The position numbers were made by a program, and so were the translations under genes. From positions 1 through 34,887 of the forward strand of contig CAIJKW010000013.1 in assembly GCA_903821355.1 (NCBI GenBank): a stretch of 34,887 nucleotides of DNA, given 5' to 3'. The DNA comes from an uncultured bacterium. Its GTDB lineage: Bacteria > Patescibacteriota > Minisyncoccia > Phycocordibacterales > CAIZLB01. Below the pieces are notes generated by a model. The model ran no database searches and had not been told where the DNA came from. It saw nothing but the letters and a program-made list of their open reading frames with translations. Of the stretch, positions 15,930 through 23,918 are shown piece by piece (the stretch's first letter is position 1; each line of letters starts with the position of its first letter).

Positions 15930-16175
15930 TTATTTGATCAACCCAGCTTTCTTAAGAGTAGCAAAGGCACCATTTTTTTGTATGGTCTTAATTGCTCTAG
16001 TTGATAGAGTGATTGTCACTGTCTTTTTAAGTTCAGGAACATAAATACGCTTCTTTTGTAGGTTAGCATATCTACGTCTCATTCCTATTGGGTTAAATTG
16101 AGTAGCACGAGTACGGTTTGAGTACCCGCCACCATTTGTTGAACTCCTTTTTGTTATTGCGCAAACTTTTGCCAT
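15930..16175 (-). CDS. rpmB: 50S ribosomal protein bL28
   Basis: The 81-residue basic protein begins MAKVCAITKRSSTNGGGYSN and continues RTRATQFNPIGMRRRYANLQ and KKRIYVPELKKTVTITLSTR. This is the bL28 pattern of an N-terminal Cys-containing strand, then NLQxxR and a VTLxxS(T) strand. The usual TGKRP is TKRSS, a divergent form without additional zinc-binding cysteines. It is alone on its strand. Its start is divergent from the site-2 protease with 26 bases between, and the two -10 boxes overlap. Confidence 0.88.
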   Translation of the reverse strand: MAKVCAITKRSSTNGGGYSNRTRATQFNPIGMRRRYANLQKKRIYVPELKKTVTITLSTRAIKTIQKNGAFATLKKAGLIK

Positions 16176-16183
16176 ATGTTTTG

Positions 16184-16201
16184 GTATGCTATCATACTTC
16201 T
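16184..16201. promoter_or_regulatory. overlapping divergent -10 boxes for rpmB and the site-2 protease gene
   Basis: GTATGCTATCATAC is nearly palindromic. On the plus strand it gives an extended -10 (TG then TATCAT, 16190-16195) 6 bases before the ATG at 16202. On the minus strand it gives TAGCAT (16191-16186) 10 bases before the rpmB ATG. Such symmetric -10 elements are known to support transcription in both directions. Confidence 0.5.
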
Positions 16202-16822
16202 ATGGACATAGCAACAATAATAATTTCGATAGCGATACTAGTATTTTCCGTAGTAATCCATGAAGTATCCCATGGGTTGGCAGCACTTAGTCAGGGTGAT
16301 CAGACAGCTAAGATAATGGGACGCTTAACCTTAAACCCAATAAAGCATTTGGATGTGTTCGGGTCTATAATATTACCCTTACTTTGTGCGATTTCTCACA
16401 CCGGCATCATTTTAGGATGGGCAAAGCCAGTCCCTGTTAATTTTAATGCTTTAAAATCAGGAAAAAAGGGTGAGGCTTTGGTTGCTATTGCTGGACCTTT
16501 ATCTAACATAGTATTAGCCGTCGTTGCAGGGCTAGTAATAAGGTTTTTTGCTGGCAGTTTACCATCGCCTGCTATTCTTGCCTTAGAAATAGTAGTTTTA
16601 ACTAACTTGGTTTTAGCAGTGTTTAACTTAGTTCCAATACCACCATTGGACGGTTCTCGTATCTTGTCAGCTGTCTTACCTCAAAAAGCCAGATATATAA
16701 TGCATGTCTTTGAAAGATACGGCCTATTATTTGCATTATTGTTTGTTTTCTTCATCTGGCAGCTAATAATCCCCGTTGTCTATATTATTGCTTATCTGAT
16801 TAGTGGGGTTAGACTATATTAA
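16202..16822 (+). CDS. site-2 protease family membrane metalloprotease (M50)
   Basis: M50 proteases cleave membrane-embedded substrates, often in signalling. The zinc motif HEVSH (residues 20-24) sits in the first membrane helix. The second metal motif PIPPLDG (Asp150) lies in a later helix preceded by NLVLAVFNLV. Six hydrophobic segments are visible. At 206 residues it is a short, single-domain member without a PDZ domain. A longer in-frame reading from 16118 overlaps rpmB and is rejected, because an extended -10 box lies 6 bases before the ATG at 16202. Substrate unknown. Confidence 0.92.
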   Translation: MDIATIIISIAILVFSVVIHEVSHGLAALSQGDQTAKIMGRLTLNPIKHLDVFGSIILPLLCAISHTGIILGWAKPVPVNFNALKSGKKGEALVAIAGPLSNIVLAVVAGLVIRFFAGSLPSPAILALEIVVLTNLVLAVFNLVPIPPLDGSRILSAVLPQKARYIMHVFERYGLLFALLFVFFIWQLIIPVVYIIAYLISGVRLY

Positions 16823-16825
16823 GGG

Positions 16826-16855
16826 TTGATATAGCTTGCATTCGGTACCTATATA
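16826..16855 (+). promoter_or_regulatory. putative promoter of the rpsL-rpsG-fusA operon
   Basis: TTGATA (16826-16831) and TATATA (16850-16855) are 18 bases apart, giving a leader of about 43 bases before rpsL. Confidence 0.5.
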
Positions 16856-16905
16856 TAGTAGTCTATGACAACTAGTGTATTTTACATACGCTCGTAAATT
16901 TAAGT

Positions 16906-17322
16906 ATGCCCACTTTAAATCAATTAGTTAAGAAGAATCGTTCAAAAACTCGCAAAAAGAGTAAGGCTATTGCCCTTACTCGTGGTTTTAACAACCTGCA
17001 AAATAGACCAATATTCTATAATTCTCCTTTTAAAAGAGGGGTTTGCACAAAGGTTACAACCAAGACACCTAAAAAGCCTAACTCTGCTATCAGAAAGATT
17101 GCAAGAGTTCGTCTTACAAATGGTATAGAAGTTACTGCCTACATTCCAGGAATGGGACACAACTTACAAGAGCACTCCGTGGTATTGCTACGTGGTGGTC
17201 GTGTTAAGGACGTAGGTATTAGATATACTGTTGTTAGAGGAAAACTAGACTGTGCAGGTGTAGAAAAGCGTAGAAAACAACGTTCAGCTTACGGCACAAA
17301 ACGCCCAAAAGCAGGTAAATAA
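16906..17322 (+). CDS. rpsL: 30S ribosomal protein uS12
   Basis: S12 sits at the decoding centre. The protein has an N-terminal Lys/Arg-rich segment, the decoding loop [20 protein letters not shown], then [19 protein letters not shown] and RGKLDCAGV. In E. coli the next loop reads KDLPGVRYHTVRG. Here it reads [12 protein letters not shown], one residue shorter, lacking the proline and replacing His with Thr. The reading frame is clean around this point, so it looks like true variation. At 138 residues the protein is slightly long because of N-terminal additions. It is first in a str-type operon with rpsG and fusA. Confidence 0.97.
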   Translation: MPTLNQLVKKNRSKTRKKSKAIALTRGFNNLQNRPIFYNSPFKRGVCTKVTTKTPKKPNSAIRKIARVRLTNGIEVTAYIPGMGHNLQEHSVVLLRGGRVKDVGIRYTVVRGKLDCAGVEKRRKQRSAYGTKRPKAGK

Positions 17323-17482
17323 TCTGCTGTGCTCCGGCACACGTATCTCCAGCCAAAAAAGCTCTGGTGCAAAAATGGTTTGTAGAGTAAGTTTTTGACA
17401 AAATAGTCTCAGTCAAAAATCTGAAAAAAATCTATAAACCGCGTATTATCAATTAAATTATTAATTACGTTAATTACCGAAT

Positions 17483-17953
17483 ATGAGAAGAAAATTAAAA
17501 AAGAAGGCCATAATTAGGCCTGATATTAAATATAAGTCAGATGTAGTTTCAAAATTTATAAACTATGTTATGTGGAGTGGAAAGAAAGAGACCGCTTCAA
17601 AAATAGTTTACAGTTGTTTTGATGCAATAAAGGATTTAGCAAAAACAGAAAATCCACTAGAGATTTTTGAAACAGCTCTTAAAAACTCAGCTCCTCAAGT
17701 TGAAGTTAGATCAAGAAGAGTTGGAGGTGCAAACTACCAAGTTCCTAGAGAGGTTAGAGCTGAAAGAAGAGCTTTCCTATCTATGAAATGGATTATTGAT
17801 GCAGCTCGTGCTAAGAAAGGAAAAGCAATCCATTTAAAATTAGCTGATGAAATTTTTGCAGCTTCAAAGAATGAAGGTGAAGCGGTGAGAAAGAAAGAAA
17901 ATACACACAAGATGGCAGAAGCCAACAAGGCCTTTGCTCACTTCGCTTGGTAA
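17483..17953 (+). CDS. rpsG: 30S ribosomal protein uS7
   Basis: S7 nucleates the head of the small subunit and binds 16S rRNA. The 156-residue protein starts [20 protein letters not shown] and includes [38 protein letters not shown] and the C-terminal [14 protein letters not shown]. It lies 160 bases after rpsL, a larger gap than usual, AT-rich and with a small GTGC/GCAC hairpin just after the rpsL stop. There is no Shine-Dalgarno; the start context is CCGAATATG. Confidence 0.97.
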   Translation: MRRKLKKKAIIRPDIKYKSDVVSKFINYVMWSGKKETASKIVYSCFDAIKDLAKTENPLEIFETALKNSAPQVEVRSRRVGGANYQVPREVRAERRAFLSMKWIIDAARAKKGKAIHLKLADEIFAASKNEGEAVRKKENTHKMAEANKAFAHFAW

Positions 17954-17961
17954 TTTCAGTT

Positions 17962-17993
17962 ATAAACCCTGTAGTAAACCTTACGGGGTTTAT
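17962..17993 (+). terminator. hairpin after rpsG
   Basis: A 12-bp stem (ATAAACCCTGTA with a complementary arm at 17982-17993, including one G-U) encloses an 8-base loop. The following T tract is weak (TGCTTTATG), so it may terminate only partially before fusA. Confidence 0.5.
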
Positions 17994-18043
17994 TGCTTTA
18001 TGATAAGATATTTACAAATAAATAAAATTTAAAAAATTAATAT

Positions 18044-20197
18044 ATGCAACGTGATTATCCATTAGAGCGAATTAGAAACTTTGGTATCATCGCTCACATT
18101 GACGCGGGAAAAACTACAACATCAGAACGTGTTCTTTATTACACAGGAATGAGCCATAAAATTGGTGAAGTTCATGAAGGTGAAGCTGTAACTGACTGGA
18201 TGGAACAAGAAAAAGAGCGTGGTATTACAATTACTGCAGCTGCTATTACTTGTTTCTGGAATCCAATTTACATGGGAAAGGATCTTTCTAAGATGCACAG
18301 ATTTAATATCATTGACACACCAGGTCACGTGGACTTTACAGTTGAAGTAGAACGTTCACTTAAAGTTCTTGATGGTGGAGTTGTGGTATTTGATGGAGTT
18401 GCTGGAGTTGAAGCTCAGTCTGAAACAGTTTGGAGACAAGCTGATAAATATCATGTTCCTCGTATTTGTTTTATTAACAAGCTAGATAGAATGGGTGCTT
18501 CTTTTGAGAGATCATATCAATCAATTTTGGATAGACTAACTAAGAATGCTATCAGAATGCAATTACCAATAGGTCTTGAGGCTGATTTGGATGGAATGAT
18601 AGATCTTCTTAAGATGAAGGCTTATAAGTTTACAGGAGATATGGGAAGTACTGTTGTCGAGGAAGAAGTTCCTGCAGATATGTTAGAAGAAGCAAAACTA
18701 AGAAGACAAGAACTTGTTGAGAAGTGTGTTGAGTTTGACGAAGAATTAATGAACAGATACCTAGAACAAGGTGAAGCTGCAGAGTTTACAATCGATGAAC
18801 TTAAGACATCTCTTAGAAAAGGAGTTATCGCAAACAAAGTATTTCCAGTATTCACTGGTTCTGCTCTTAAAAACAAGGGTGTTCAATTAGTTTTGGATGC
18901 TGTTGTTGATTATCTACCATGTCCATTGGATGTTCCTCCAATAAAAGGTCTTGATCCAGAGTCAGGAGAAGAAATTGAAAGACATGCTTCAGATGAAGAG
19001 CCTTTTGCTGCTCTTGCTTTCAAGCTTCAAACTGATCCATTTGTTGGGCAACTTACATTCTTCCGTGTTTATTCCGGAACAATAGAAGCTGGTTCATATA
19101 TTTATAACTCTACAACAGGAAACAAAGAGAGACTTGGACGTATTGTTAGACTTCAAGCAAACAAGAGAGAAGACGTAAAGAAGGTTTTTGCTGGAGAGAT
19201 TGCAGCGGCCGTTGGTCTTAAGGAAGCAAAAACATCTCACACTTTCTGTGATGAGAATCATCCAATCGTACTTGATCCTATCAAGTTTGCAGAGCCTGTT
19301 GTTTCACTTAGAATCGAGCCTAAAACAAAAGCTGATCAAGAGAAAATGGGTGTGGCTCTTAAGAAATTAGGCGATGAAGATCCAACTTTCAGAGTTTCTT
19401 CAAATACAGAGACGGGAGATACTGTTATCTCAGGTATGGGTGAACTTCACCTTGAAATTATGGTTGATAGAATGAAAAGAGAGTTTAGTGTTGAAGCTAA
19501 CGTTGGTGCACCTCAAGTTGCGTATAGAGAGACAATTCTTGGAAGTGCAGAGGCAGAGCACAAATATGTTAAGCAGTCTGGAGGAAAGGGACAATATGGT
19601 CACGTTAAGATTACTATTAAACACCTAGAGCCACTAGAGGAGGGTGCTAAAATACCTAAAAACGTTCATAGAACTGCTGATTTTGAATTCATCGACTCTA
19701 TCAAAGGAGGTGTTATCCCATCAGAATTTATTCCTGCAGTTGAGAAGGGAGTTAAAGAGGCAATGGAGAGAGGTATCGTTGCTGGTTTCCCATTAACAAA
19801 CGTATCTTGTGAACTTACTTTTGGATCATACCACGATGTTGACTCATCAGAAATCGCCTATAAGATTGCCGCTTCTCAAGCTTTCCAAGAGGGAGCAAAA
19901 AGAGCAAGACCTGTTATTCTTGAGCCTATAATGAAGGTTGAGGCCCTAACACCAGAGCAATTCATGGGAGACGTTACAGGTTCACTTTCATCAAAGAGAG
20001 GACAAATTGAAGGAATGGACGATAGACTAGGAGGAATCAAGGTTATTAGAGCGATGGTTCCACTATCAGAAATGTTTGGTTATACCACAGATATTAGATC
20101 AATGACACAAGGAAGAGGCTCAGTTACTATGGAATTTGATCACTACGATACAGTTCCAGCTAACGTTGAAAAGACAATTGTAGAGTCAAGAAAATAG
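18044..20197 (+). CDS. fusA: elongation factor G
   Basis: EF-G is the GTPase that drives ribosomal translocation. The 717-residue protein has the G1 loop [13 protein letters not shown] near residue 17, switch [20 protein letters not shown], and NKLDRMGA. The later domains include [19 protein letters not shown] and the domain IV tip region [11 protein letters not shown]. All motifs are canonical. It is the last gene of the rpsL-rpsG-fusA group. Unlike many str operons, tuf does not follow: a terminator and about 6 kb of other genes intervene. The start is in the context TTAATATATG without Shine-Dalgarno. Confidence 0.98.
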   Translation: MQRDYPLERIRNFGIIAHIDAGKTTTSERVLYYTGMSHKIGEVHEGEAVTDWMEQEKERGITITAAAITCFWNPIYMGKDLSKMHRFNIIDTPGHVDFTVEVERSLKVLDGGVVVFDGVAGVEAQSETVWRQADKYHVPRICFINKLDRMGASFERSYQSILDRLTKNAIRMQLPIGLEADLDGMIDLLKMKAYKFTGDMGSTVVEEEVPADMLEEAKLRRQELVEKCVEFDEELMNRYLEQGEAAEFTIDELKTSLRKGVIANKVFPVFTGSALKNKGVQLVLDAVVDYLPCPLDVPPIKGLDPESGEEIERHASDEEPFAALAFKLQTDPFVGQLTFFRVYSGTIEAGSYIYNSTTGNKERLGRIVRLQANKREDVKKVFAGEIAAAVGLKEAKTSHTFCDENHPIVLDPIKFAEPVVSLRIEPKTKADQEKMGVALKKLGDEDPTFRVSSNTETGDTVISGMGELHLEIMVDRMKREFSVEANVGAPQVAYRETILGSAEAEHKYVKQSGGKGQYGHVKITIKHLEPLEEGAKIPKNVHRTADFEFIDSIKGGVIPSEFIPAVEKGVKEAMERGIVAGFPLTNVSCELTFGSYHDVDSSEIAYKIAASQAFQEGAKRARPVILEPIMKVEALTPEQFMGDVTGSLSSKRGQIEGMDDRLGGIKVIRAMVPLSEMFGYTTDIRSMTQGRGSVTMEFDHYDTVPANVEKTIVESRK

Positions 20198-20259
20198 AAA
20201 AAGATAGCAACAGAGCCGTATTAAAGACAATTTCCCAAAAACGTCCAATACATTCTGAC

Positions 20260-20287
20260 AAAAATACCCTAGAGATAGGGTGTTTTT
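20260..20287 (+). terminator. Rho-independent terminator after fusA
   Basis: ACCCTA (20266-20271) and TAGGGT (20276-20281) flank a GAGA tetraloop. AAAAA precedes the stem and GTTTTT follows it. It closes the str gene group. Confidence 0.85.
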
Positions 20288-20314
20288 GTGTGGTTCGGAT
20301 TCCACCCGCTTGAT

Positions 20315-20384
20315 TTGACAAGCAATTGAATAAGTTGTAATCTTTTGATGAACAAGCACCTTTAACAATCCCGTGACGGGTGCT
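20315..20384 (+). promoter_or_regulatory. promoter and 5' hairpins of the 76-residue gene
   Basis: A perfect -35 TTGACA (20315-20320) is followed by -10 candidates TGTAAT (20336-20341, 15-base spacing) or TAATCT (20338-20343, 17 bases). The early transcript has two mutually exclusive hairpins: AGCACC/GGTGCT (20355-20360, 20379-20384) and CCCG/CGGG (20370-20373, 20377-20380). They share two G bases. An unstructured A/C-rich tract then leads to the ATG at 20411. Confidence 0.5.
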
Positions 20385-20410
20385 ACTTAACTCAACACTT
20401 ATCCAATCAA

Positions 20411-20641
20411 ATGAAATTTATTGTTAAACTAAACGGAACTCGGCCAAAGGGTTATGGTCGAATCAAGTCAATAGGGGTTTGTCACATGGCTATTTATTAC
20501 GTGGAAGCATCCACTGAGGCAAAAGCGATTGAAATCGCAAAAGCAAAAGTGAAAACTGATGTTCCAGGATTTTCTGTGCGTGACCACCCACAATCCATTA
20601 AGGTTGAAGAGATAGTTGGAGATGTTCTCCGTATCCAATAA
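20411..20641 (+). CDS. small conserved-looking hypothetical protein
   Basis: I do not recognise the family. The 76-residue soluble protein (MKFIVKLNGTRPKGYGRIKS...) has alternating strands and one amphipathic helix rich in Ala/Lys (STEAKAIEIAKAKVKTDV), with no cysteines beyond one and no membrane segment. It stands alone between two terminators, with its own TTGACA promoter and leader hairpins. That suggests a well-expressed single-gene unit. Codons ending in G or C are more frequent than in the neighbours. No Shine-Dalgarno is seen. Confidence 0.7.
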   Translation: MKFIVKLNGTRPKGYGRIKSIGVCHMAIYYVEASTEAKAIEIAKAKVKTDVPGFSVRDHPQSIKVEEIVGDVLRIQ

Positions 20642-20665
20642 TCGCATCTGCTGCCTCTCAATTTA

Positions 20666-20694
20666 AGCCACCGTGTCGCAAGACTTCGGTGGCT
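20666..20694 (+). terminator. hairpin after the 76-residue gene
   Basis: AGCCACCG (20666-20673) and CGGTGGCT (20687-20694) form a perfect 8-bp GC-rich stem 25 bases after the stop. The T-rich tract after it is discontinuous (GAACTATTTATATTT), so termination strength is uncertain. Confidence 0.6.
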
Positions 20695-20862
20695 GAACTA
20701 TTTATATTTCATAATACACATTCGAACATCCTCCCAAGTTCGGAGCTTTCACAATAGACTTGCAAAAAAAGGTCATTTTCTGTATCTTGTTTGGACTTCC
20801 TGTGGCGGACCATTTTCATGGAATTGACAATCACCAATCTTTTTATATTTCTCTATATGAGT

Positions 20863-20868
20863 TAAAAT
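20863..20868 (+). promoter_or_regulatory. -10 box before the DEDDh exonuclease gene
   Basis: TAAAAT ends 6 bases before the ATG at 20875, predicting a leaderless transcript. No consensus -35 is visible at the right distance. Confidence 0.4.
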
Positions 20869-20874
20869 GTCATC

Positions 20875-21384
20875 ATGAATGACTTAAATAACTTAATCTT
20901 TGTGGACTGCGAGGCAAATGGTAAGTGTCCAAGTATGGGCAAGCTTACTGAATTTGGTGCGGTCGCAAATCCCTCAAAAGCTACTTTTCATGGAGTCTTA
21001 GTGGAAAGAAAGCCTGATCCAGAAAATCCTGAATTCAAAATAGAGACGGGAATTATTTTTGATGAAAAAGAAGTGTTTGAAAAATTTAACGCATGGTTAC
21101 AGGAGGTAACAGGTGGTGAAAACCCAAAATTTGTTAGTGATAATCCCGCTTTTGATTGGCAGTGGATCAATGATGGCTTTCATCGGACTATTGGTAACAA
21201 TCCTTTTGGATATTCTGCCCGTAGGATTGGCGACTTTTACGCTGGCTTAATTGGAGATTTTAAGGACGCATCTTCTTGGAAAAGATTGCGTATAACAAAA
21301 CATGATCACCATCCCGTGCATGATGCTATGGGTAATCTTGAGGCTTTCGAGAGATTGATTAAGGGCGAGAGACCTAAGAAATAA
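20875..21384 (+). CDS. DEDDh-family 3'-5' exonuclease (DnaQ-like)
   Basis: The DnaQ-type exonuclease fold removes nucleotides from 3' ends of DNA or RNA. The three motifs are visible: Exo I FVDCEANG (Asp11, Glu13), Exo II NPAFDWQWIND (Asp94), and Exo III HDHHPVHDAMGN with His145 and Asp150 in H-x4-D spacing, which marks the DEDDh subtype. At 169 residues it is a stand-alone nuclease, without polymerase or other domains. It sits in the accessory stretch between fusA and tuf, about 95 bases before the AlbA_2 protein on the same strand. It could be a repair or defence nuclease, or a stand-alone RNase; the sequence does not decide. Confidence 0.85.
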   Translation: MNDLNNLIFVDCEANGKCPSMGKLTEFGAVANPSKATFHGVLVERKPDPENPEFKIETGIIFDEKEVFEKFNAWLQEVTGGENPKFVSDNPAFDWQWINDGFHRTIGNNPFGYSARRIGDFYAGLIGDFKDASSWKRLRITKHDHHPVHDAMGNLEAFERLIKGERPKK

Positions 21385-21441
21385 TCTCAAATGTAAGCCT
21401 TGTGTAATAGCTAATAATAAGATGGTACTCAACCGATTCCT

Positions 21442-21469
21442 TTGGATTATTTGTTTTTGATGTTAAAAT
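21442..21469 (+). promoter_or_regulatory. putative promoter of the AlbA_2 gene
   Basis: TTGGAT (21442-21447) and TAAAAT (21464-21469) are 16 bases apart, with the ATG 9 bases after the -10 box. Confidence 0.45.
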
Positions 21470-21478
21470 GAACCAAAT

Positions 21479-23101
21479 ATGAAGAAGACCACACCAGAAC
21501 AATTTAAAGAATGGCTTCAATCTCCGGAAGAAATGGATGATTTGGAATTTAAAACAGCCGCCAATAGTTTCAGCTTTTCAAAAGATCTCCCCGATTATTG
21601 TGCGGGTTTAGCAAATGTGCGTGGTGGAAAATTAATTTTAGGAGTATCAGATGAAAGACATGTTGTGGGTACAAATGCTTTTAAGGGTACTTCCCAAACC
21701 TTACCCAATAAGTTACTTTCAAGTCTGGGTATATGTGTTGATGTCGAGGAATTTATATATGAAGATAAAAGAATTTTAATTTTTCACATTCCAAGCCGAA
21801 ATATCGCAACAATTATATCTTCAACTGGTAATTATAAGTATCCAATGAGAGTAGGAAATTCTCTAGTTGAAATGAGTCAGGATAAAATTAAGGACATTCA
21901 CGATGAAGCAAATCCTGATTTCTCTACAGAAATTATAAATGGTTTTCTAATTACTGATATTGATGAAGTGGCAATCTCTGTTTTTAAGAAACTTTGGGCT
22001 GAAAAACAAAAGGTGCCAGAGTACAACACTTTTTCGACAGAAAAAGTATTAAAATCCATAGGAGTACTTACTGATGTTGGGCTTAATTATGCTGGGTTAG
22101 TTTTGTTTGGGAAAAAAGAAAAGATTGATCAATTCTTACCTGGTGCCGAAGTTATTTATGAATGGCGCCAAGAAGAAAAGATTATGCATGATTATCGGAA
22201 AGAGTGGAGAATGCCCTTCTTCGCAATTTTTGAGGATATTTGGACAACAATCGATGCTAGAAATATTCGTTTCCCTTTTCAAGAAGGTTTTGTTCAGCGT
22301 GAGGTTTATGCTTTTACCGAGAAATCTATTCGTGAGGCCGTTCTAAATGCTGTTACACACCGCGATTATCGTATAAATTCTGCTTCTGTATTTATTAAAG
22401 CATCACCTAATAATTTTATTATAAAAAGCCCTGGTGGTTTTGTTACTGGTATTACAGAAACAAATGCTTTGAGTAGTACGGAGTGGAGAAACCGAAGAAT
22501 TGCTGAAATATTTCAGTTGGCAGGATTGGTAGAGCGAGCTGGACAAGGGTTGGATACTATTTTTGAAAATACAATAAAAGAGGGAAAAGGATTGCCTGAT
22601 TTTTCTGGTAGCGATCAATATTCAGTTACTCTTCGTATTCCAGCGAAAGTCAAGGATGAAAATTTTATTCTATTTTTAGAGAAAGTTATAGATGAAAAAC
22701 AGATACCCCTTTCTTTTGAAGAGATATATGAACTGGAACAGATTAGAGAAAAACAAAAAGTTACAAATACGAATTTTAAAAATAAGTTTTTAGCGTCAGG
22801 AATTATAGAGAGAATTGGAAAAACTAGAGGTTCTAGATATATGTTGGGTCATAAGTACTATTCATTTAATGGAAAACTTGGAACCTATACAAGAATAGTT
22901 GGTGTTTCTAGAGATGCTAAAAAACAATTAATCGTTCAACATATTAAAAAGAATGAAAAGGGCTTTGCAAAAGATTTTGATGATATTTTCCCAGATTTAA
23001 AAAGACAAGATATTTCGAATTTATTGCAAGAATTAAAGGCCGAAAACAAAATCTTTCATAAAGGGTCAGCAAGGAGTGGTTATTGGGAAATATTAAATTA
23101 G
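21479..23101 (+). CDS. AlbA_2 (Schlafen-type) DNA-binding / GHKL-like ATPase regulator-type protein
   Basis: The N-terminal ~140 residues match the AlbA_2/Schlafen-like domain: DDLEFKTAANSFSFSKDLPD, CAGLANVRGGKLILGVSDE, and YKYPMRVGNSLVEMS. The central part contains a RecG-related / HATPase_c_4 region: KSIREAVLNAVTHRDYR (about 285-301), SPGGFVTG, and GLVERAGQGLDTIFE. The C-terminal ~150 residues look like two winged helices. Proteins of this architecture are often annotated as transcriptional regulators or ATP-dependent helicases, though no helicase motif is present here. Length (540 residues) is as expected. They are frequent in accessory regions; a role in phage defence or stress regulation is possible but unproven. 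Confidence 0.85.
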   Translation: MKKTTPEQFKEWLQSPEEMDDLEFKTAANSFSFSKDLPDYCAGLANVRGGKLILGVSDERHVVGTNAFKGTSQTLPNKLLSSLGICVDVEEFIYEDKRILIFHIPSRNIATIISSTGNYKYPMRVGNSLVEMSQDKIKDIHDEANPDFSTEIINGFLITDIDEVAISVFKKLWAEKQKVPEYNTFSTEKVLKSIGVLTDVGLNYAGLVLFGKKEKIDQFLPGAEVIYEWRQEEKIMHDYRKEWRMPFFAIFEDIWTTIDARNIRFPFQEGFVQREVYAFTEKSIREAVLNAVTHRDYRINSASVFIKASPNNFIIKSPGGFVTGITETNALSSTEWRNRRIAEIFQLAGLVERAGQGLDTIFENTIKEGKGLPDFSGSDQYSVTLRIPAKVKDENFILFLEKVIDEKQIPLSFEEIYELEQIREKQKVTNTNFKNKFLASGIIERIGKTRGSRYMLGHKYYSFNGKLGTYTRIVGVSRDAKKQLIVQHIKKNEKGFAKDFDDIFPDLKRQDISNLLQELKAENKIFHKGSARSGYWEILN

Positions 23102-23450
23102 ATGTAATTAGATATAGACATCAATGTGGATGAAAAGATACCCTTTATTTACAACCTAGTTTCTGTTGTAAATTAGATATAAACTAATTGATTCAGGCGC
23201 CCTTGGGCTATTCTTTTTAAGGTAAAAACCTAGGAGTAACTTTGCTGTGTCTGGAAGATATCTCAATACTTGAATATTCGATTTTCCATAAATCCATGAG
23301 GCATAGATATCAGTCAAGGGTGTGGACAAATTGTCCACACCCTTGATGTATCGATAAAAGATTTTTAAAGCAAAAGGCCTTATCTTAAACAACGTTAGAA
23401 TATGTTATATAAAGTCGCCATTGTCTAAGTTAAAGAGTTGAAAATTTTAA
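23102..23450. other. non-coding stretch with inverted repeats (349 bases)
   Basis: This gap separates the converging AlbA_2 and 152-residue genes. It holds a 9-bp inverted repeat ATTTACAAC/GTTGTAAAT (23147-23155, 23165-23173) 45 bases after the AlbA_2 stop, and the 33-bp palindrome at 23315-23347. A 78-codon open frame on the minus strand (23156-23392) has no recognisable features and is not called. Confidence 0.6.
23315..23347. repeat. 33-bp near-perfect palindrome, CAAATTG core
   Basis: Perfect 16-bp arms (23315-23330 and 23332-23347) flank one central A. The centre reads GTGGACAAATTGTCCAC. Each arm contains TTGTCCACA, one base from the DnaA-box sequence TTATCCACA, in opposite orientation. 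It has no adjacent T-run. Its form and core match 8074-8108 and 8490-8516. Confidence 0.9.
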
Positions 23451-23909
23451 TTATTTCTTAATAAATAACCTCTTATAGCCATGCTCATTAAACTCATCGT
23501 AGTATTTCTTTTCAAGCTCACGCATTGGCGCACCAAGATAGTCCCCGTGCTTTTCAATGAGCTTGTCAGCTTCTTCTTTTGAATATTTGTTATGAAAATC
23601 TCTTTTTCCTAATTCATATGCTAAGCCTTCAAATAATTGTTGTTCGTCATACAATGCTAGGTCATCAAGAATTTTCTCGTAATAATCTCCATCTAAATGT
23701 GGGTCTTTTGCCCCACAGTCACATAAATTCTTCTCAAAATCAAAATCTTTGGCATATTGTAAGAGATATTTTTGGACCTCTTCAATTTCATTGGTGTCCT
23801 TTTTGTATTTATCATCGACAAAATCAGACATTGGACCATATATAAAAGAATTTGCCTCCAAAGATTTTACTATTATTTCATATTGTTTTTTTGTTATATT
23901 TATTTTCAT
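23451..23909 (-). CDS. hypothetical acidic protein, third gene of the Fic-SWIM operon
   Basis: I do not recognise the family. The 152-residue protein is mostly helical and charged, with a CDCGAKDPH motif near the middle that could bind metal, and no membrane segment or signal. It begins 9 bases after the SWIM gene stop, so it is co-transcribed and may be a functional partner. The start context is GAAAATATG without Shine-Dalgarno. Confidence 0.7.
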   Translation of the reverse strand: MKINITKKQYEIIVKSLEANSFIYGPMSDFVDDKYKKDTNEIEEVQKYLLQYAKDFDFEKNLCDCGAKDPHLDGDYYEKILDDLALYDEQQLFEGLAYELGKRDFHNKYSKEEADKLIEKHGDYLGAPMRELEKKYYDEFNEHGYKRLFIKK

Positions 23910-23918
23910 ATTTTCGAT

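Noticed and set aside
20288..20310. T-arm-like GGTTCGGATTCC suggesting a tRNA after fusA
   Set aside because: The invariant A of the T-loop is replaced by G, and no acceptor, anticodon or D arm can be paired around it.
23156..23392. 78-codon minus-strand open reading in the AlbA_2 downstream gap
   Set aside because: It contains the 33-bp palindrome, has no recognisable domain and no start signal; it is more likely chance.
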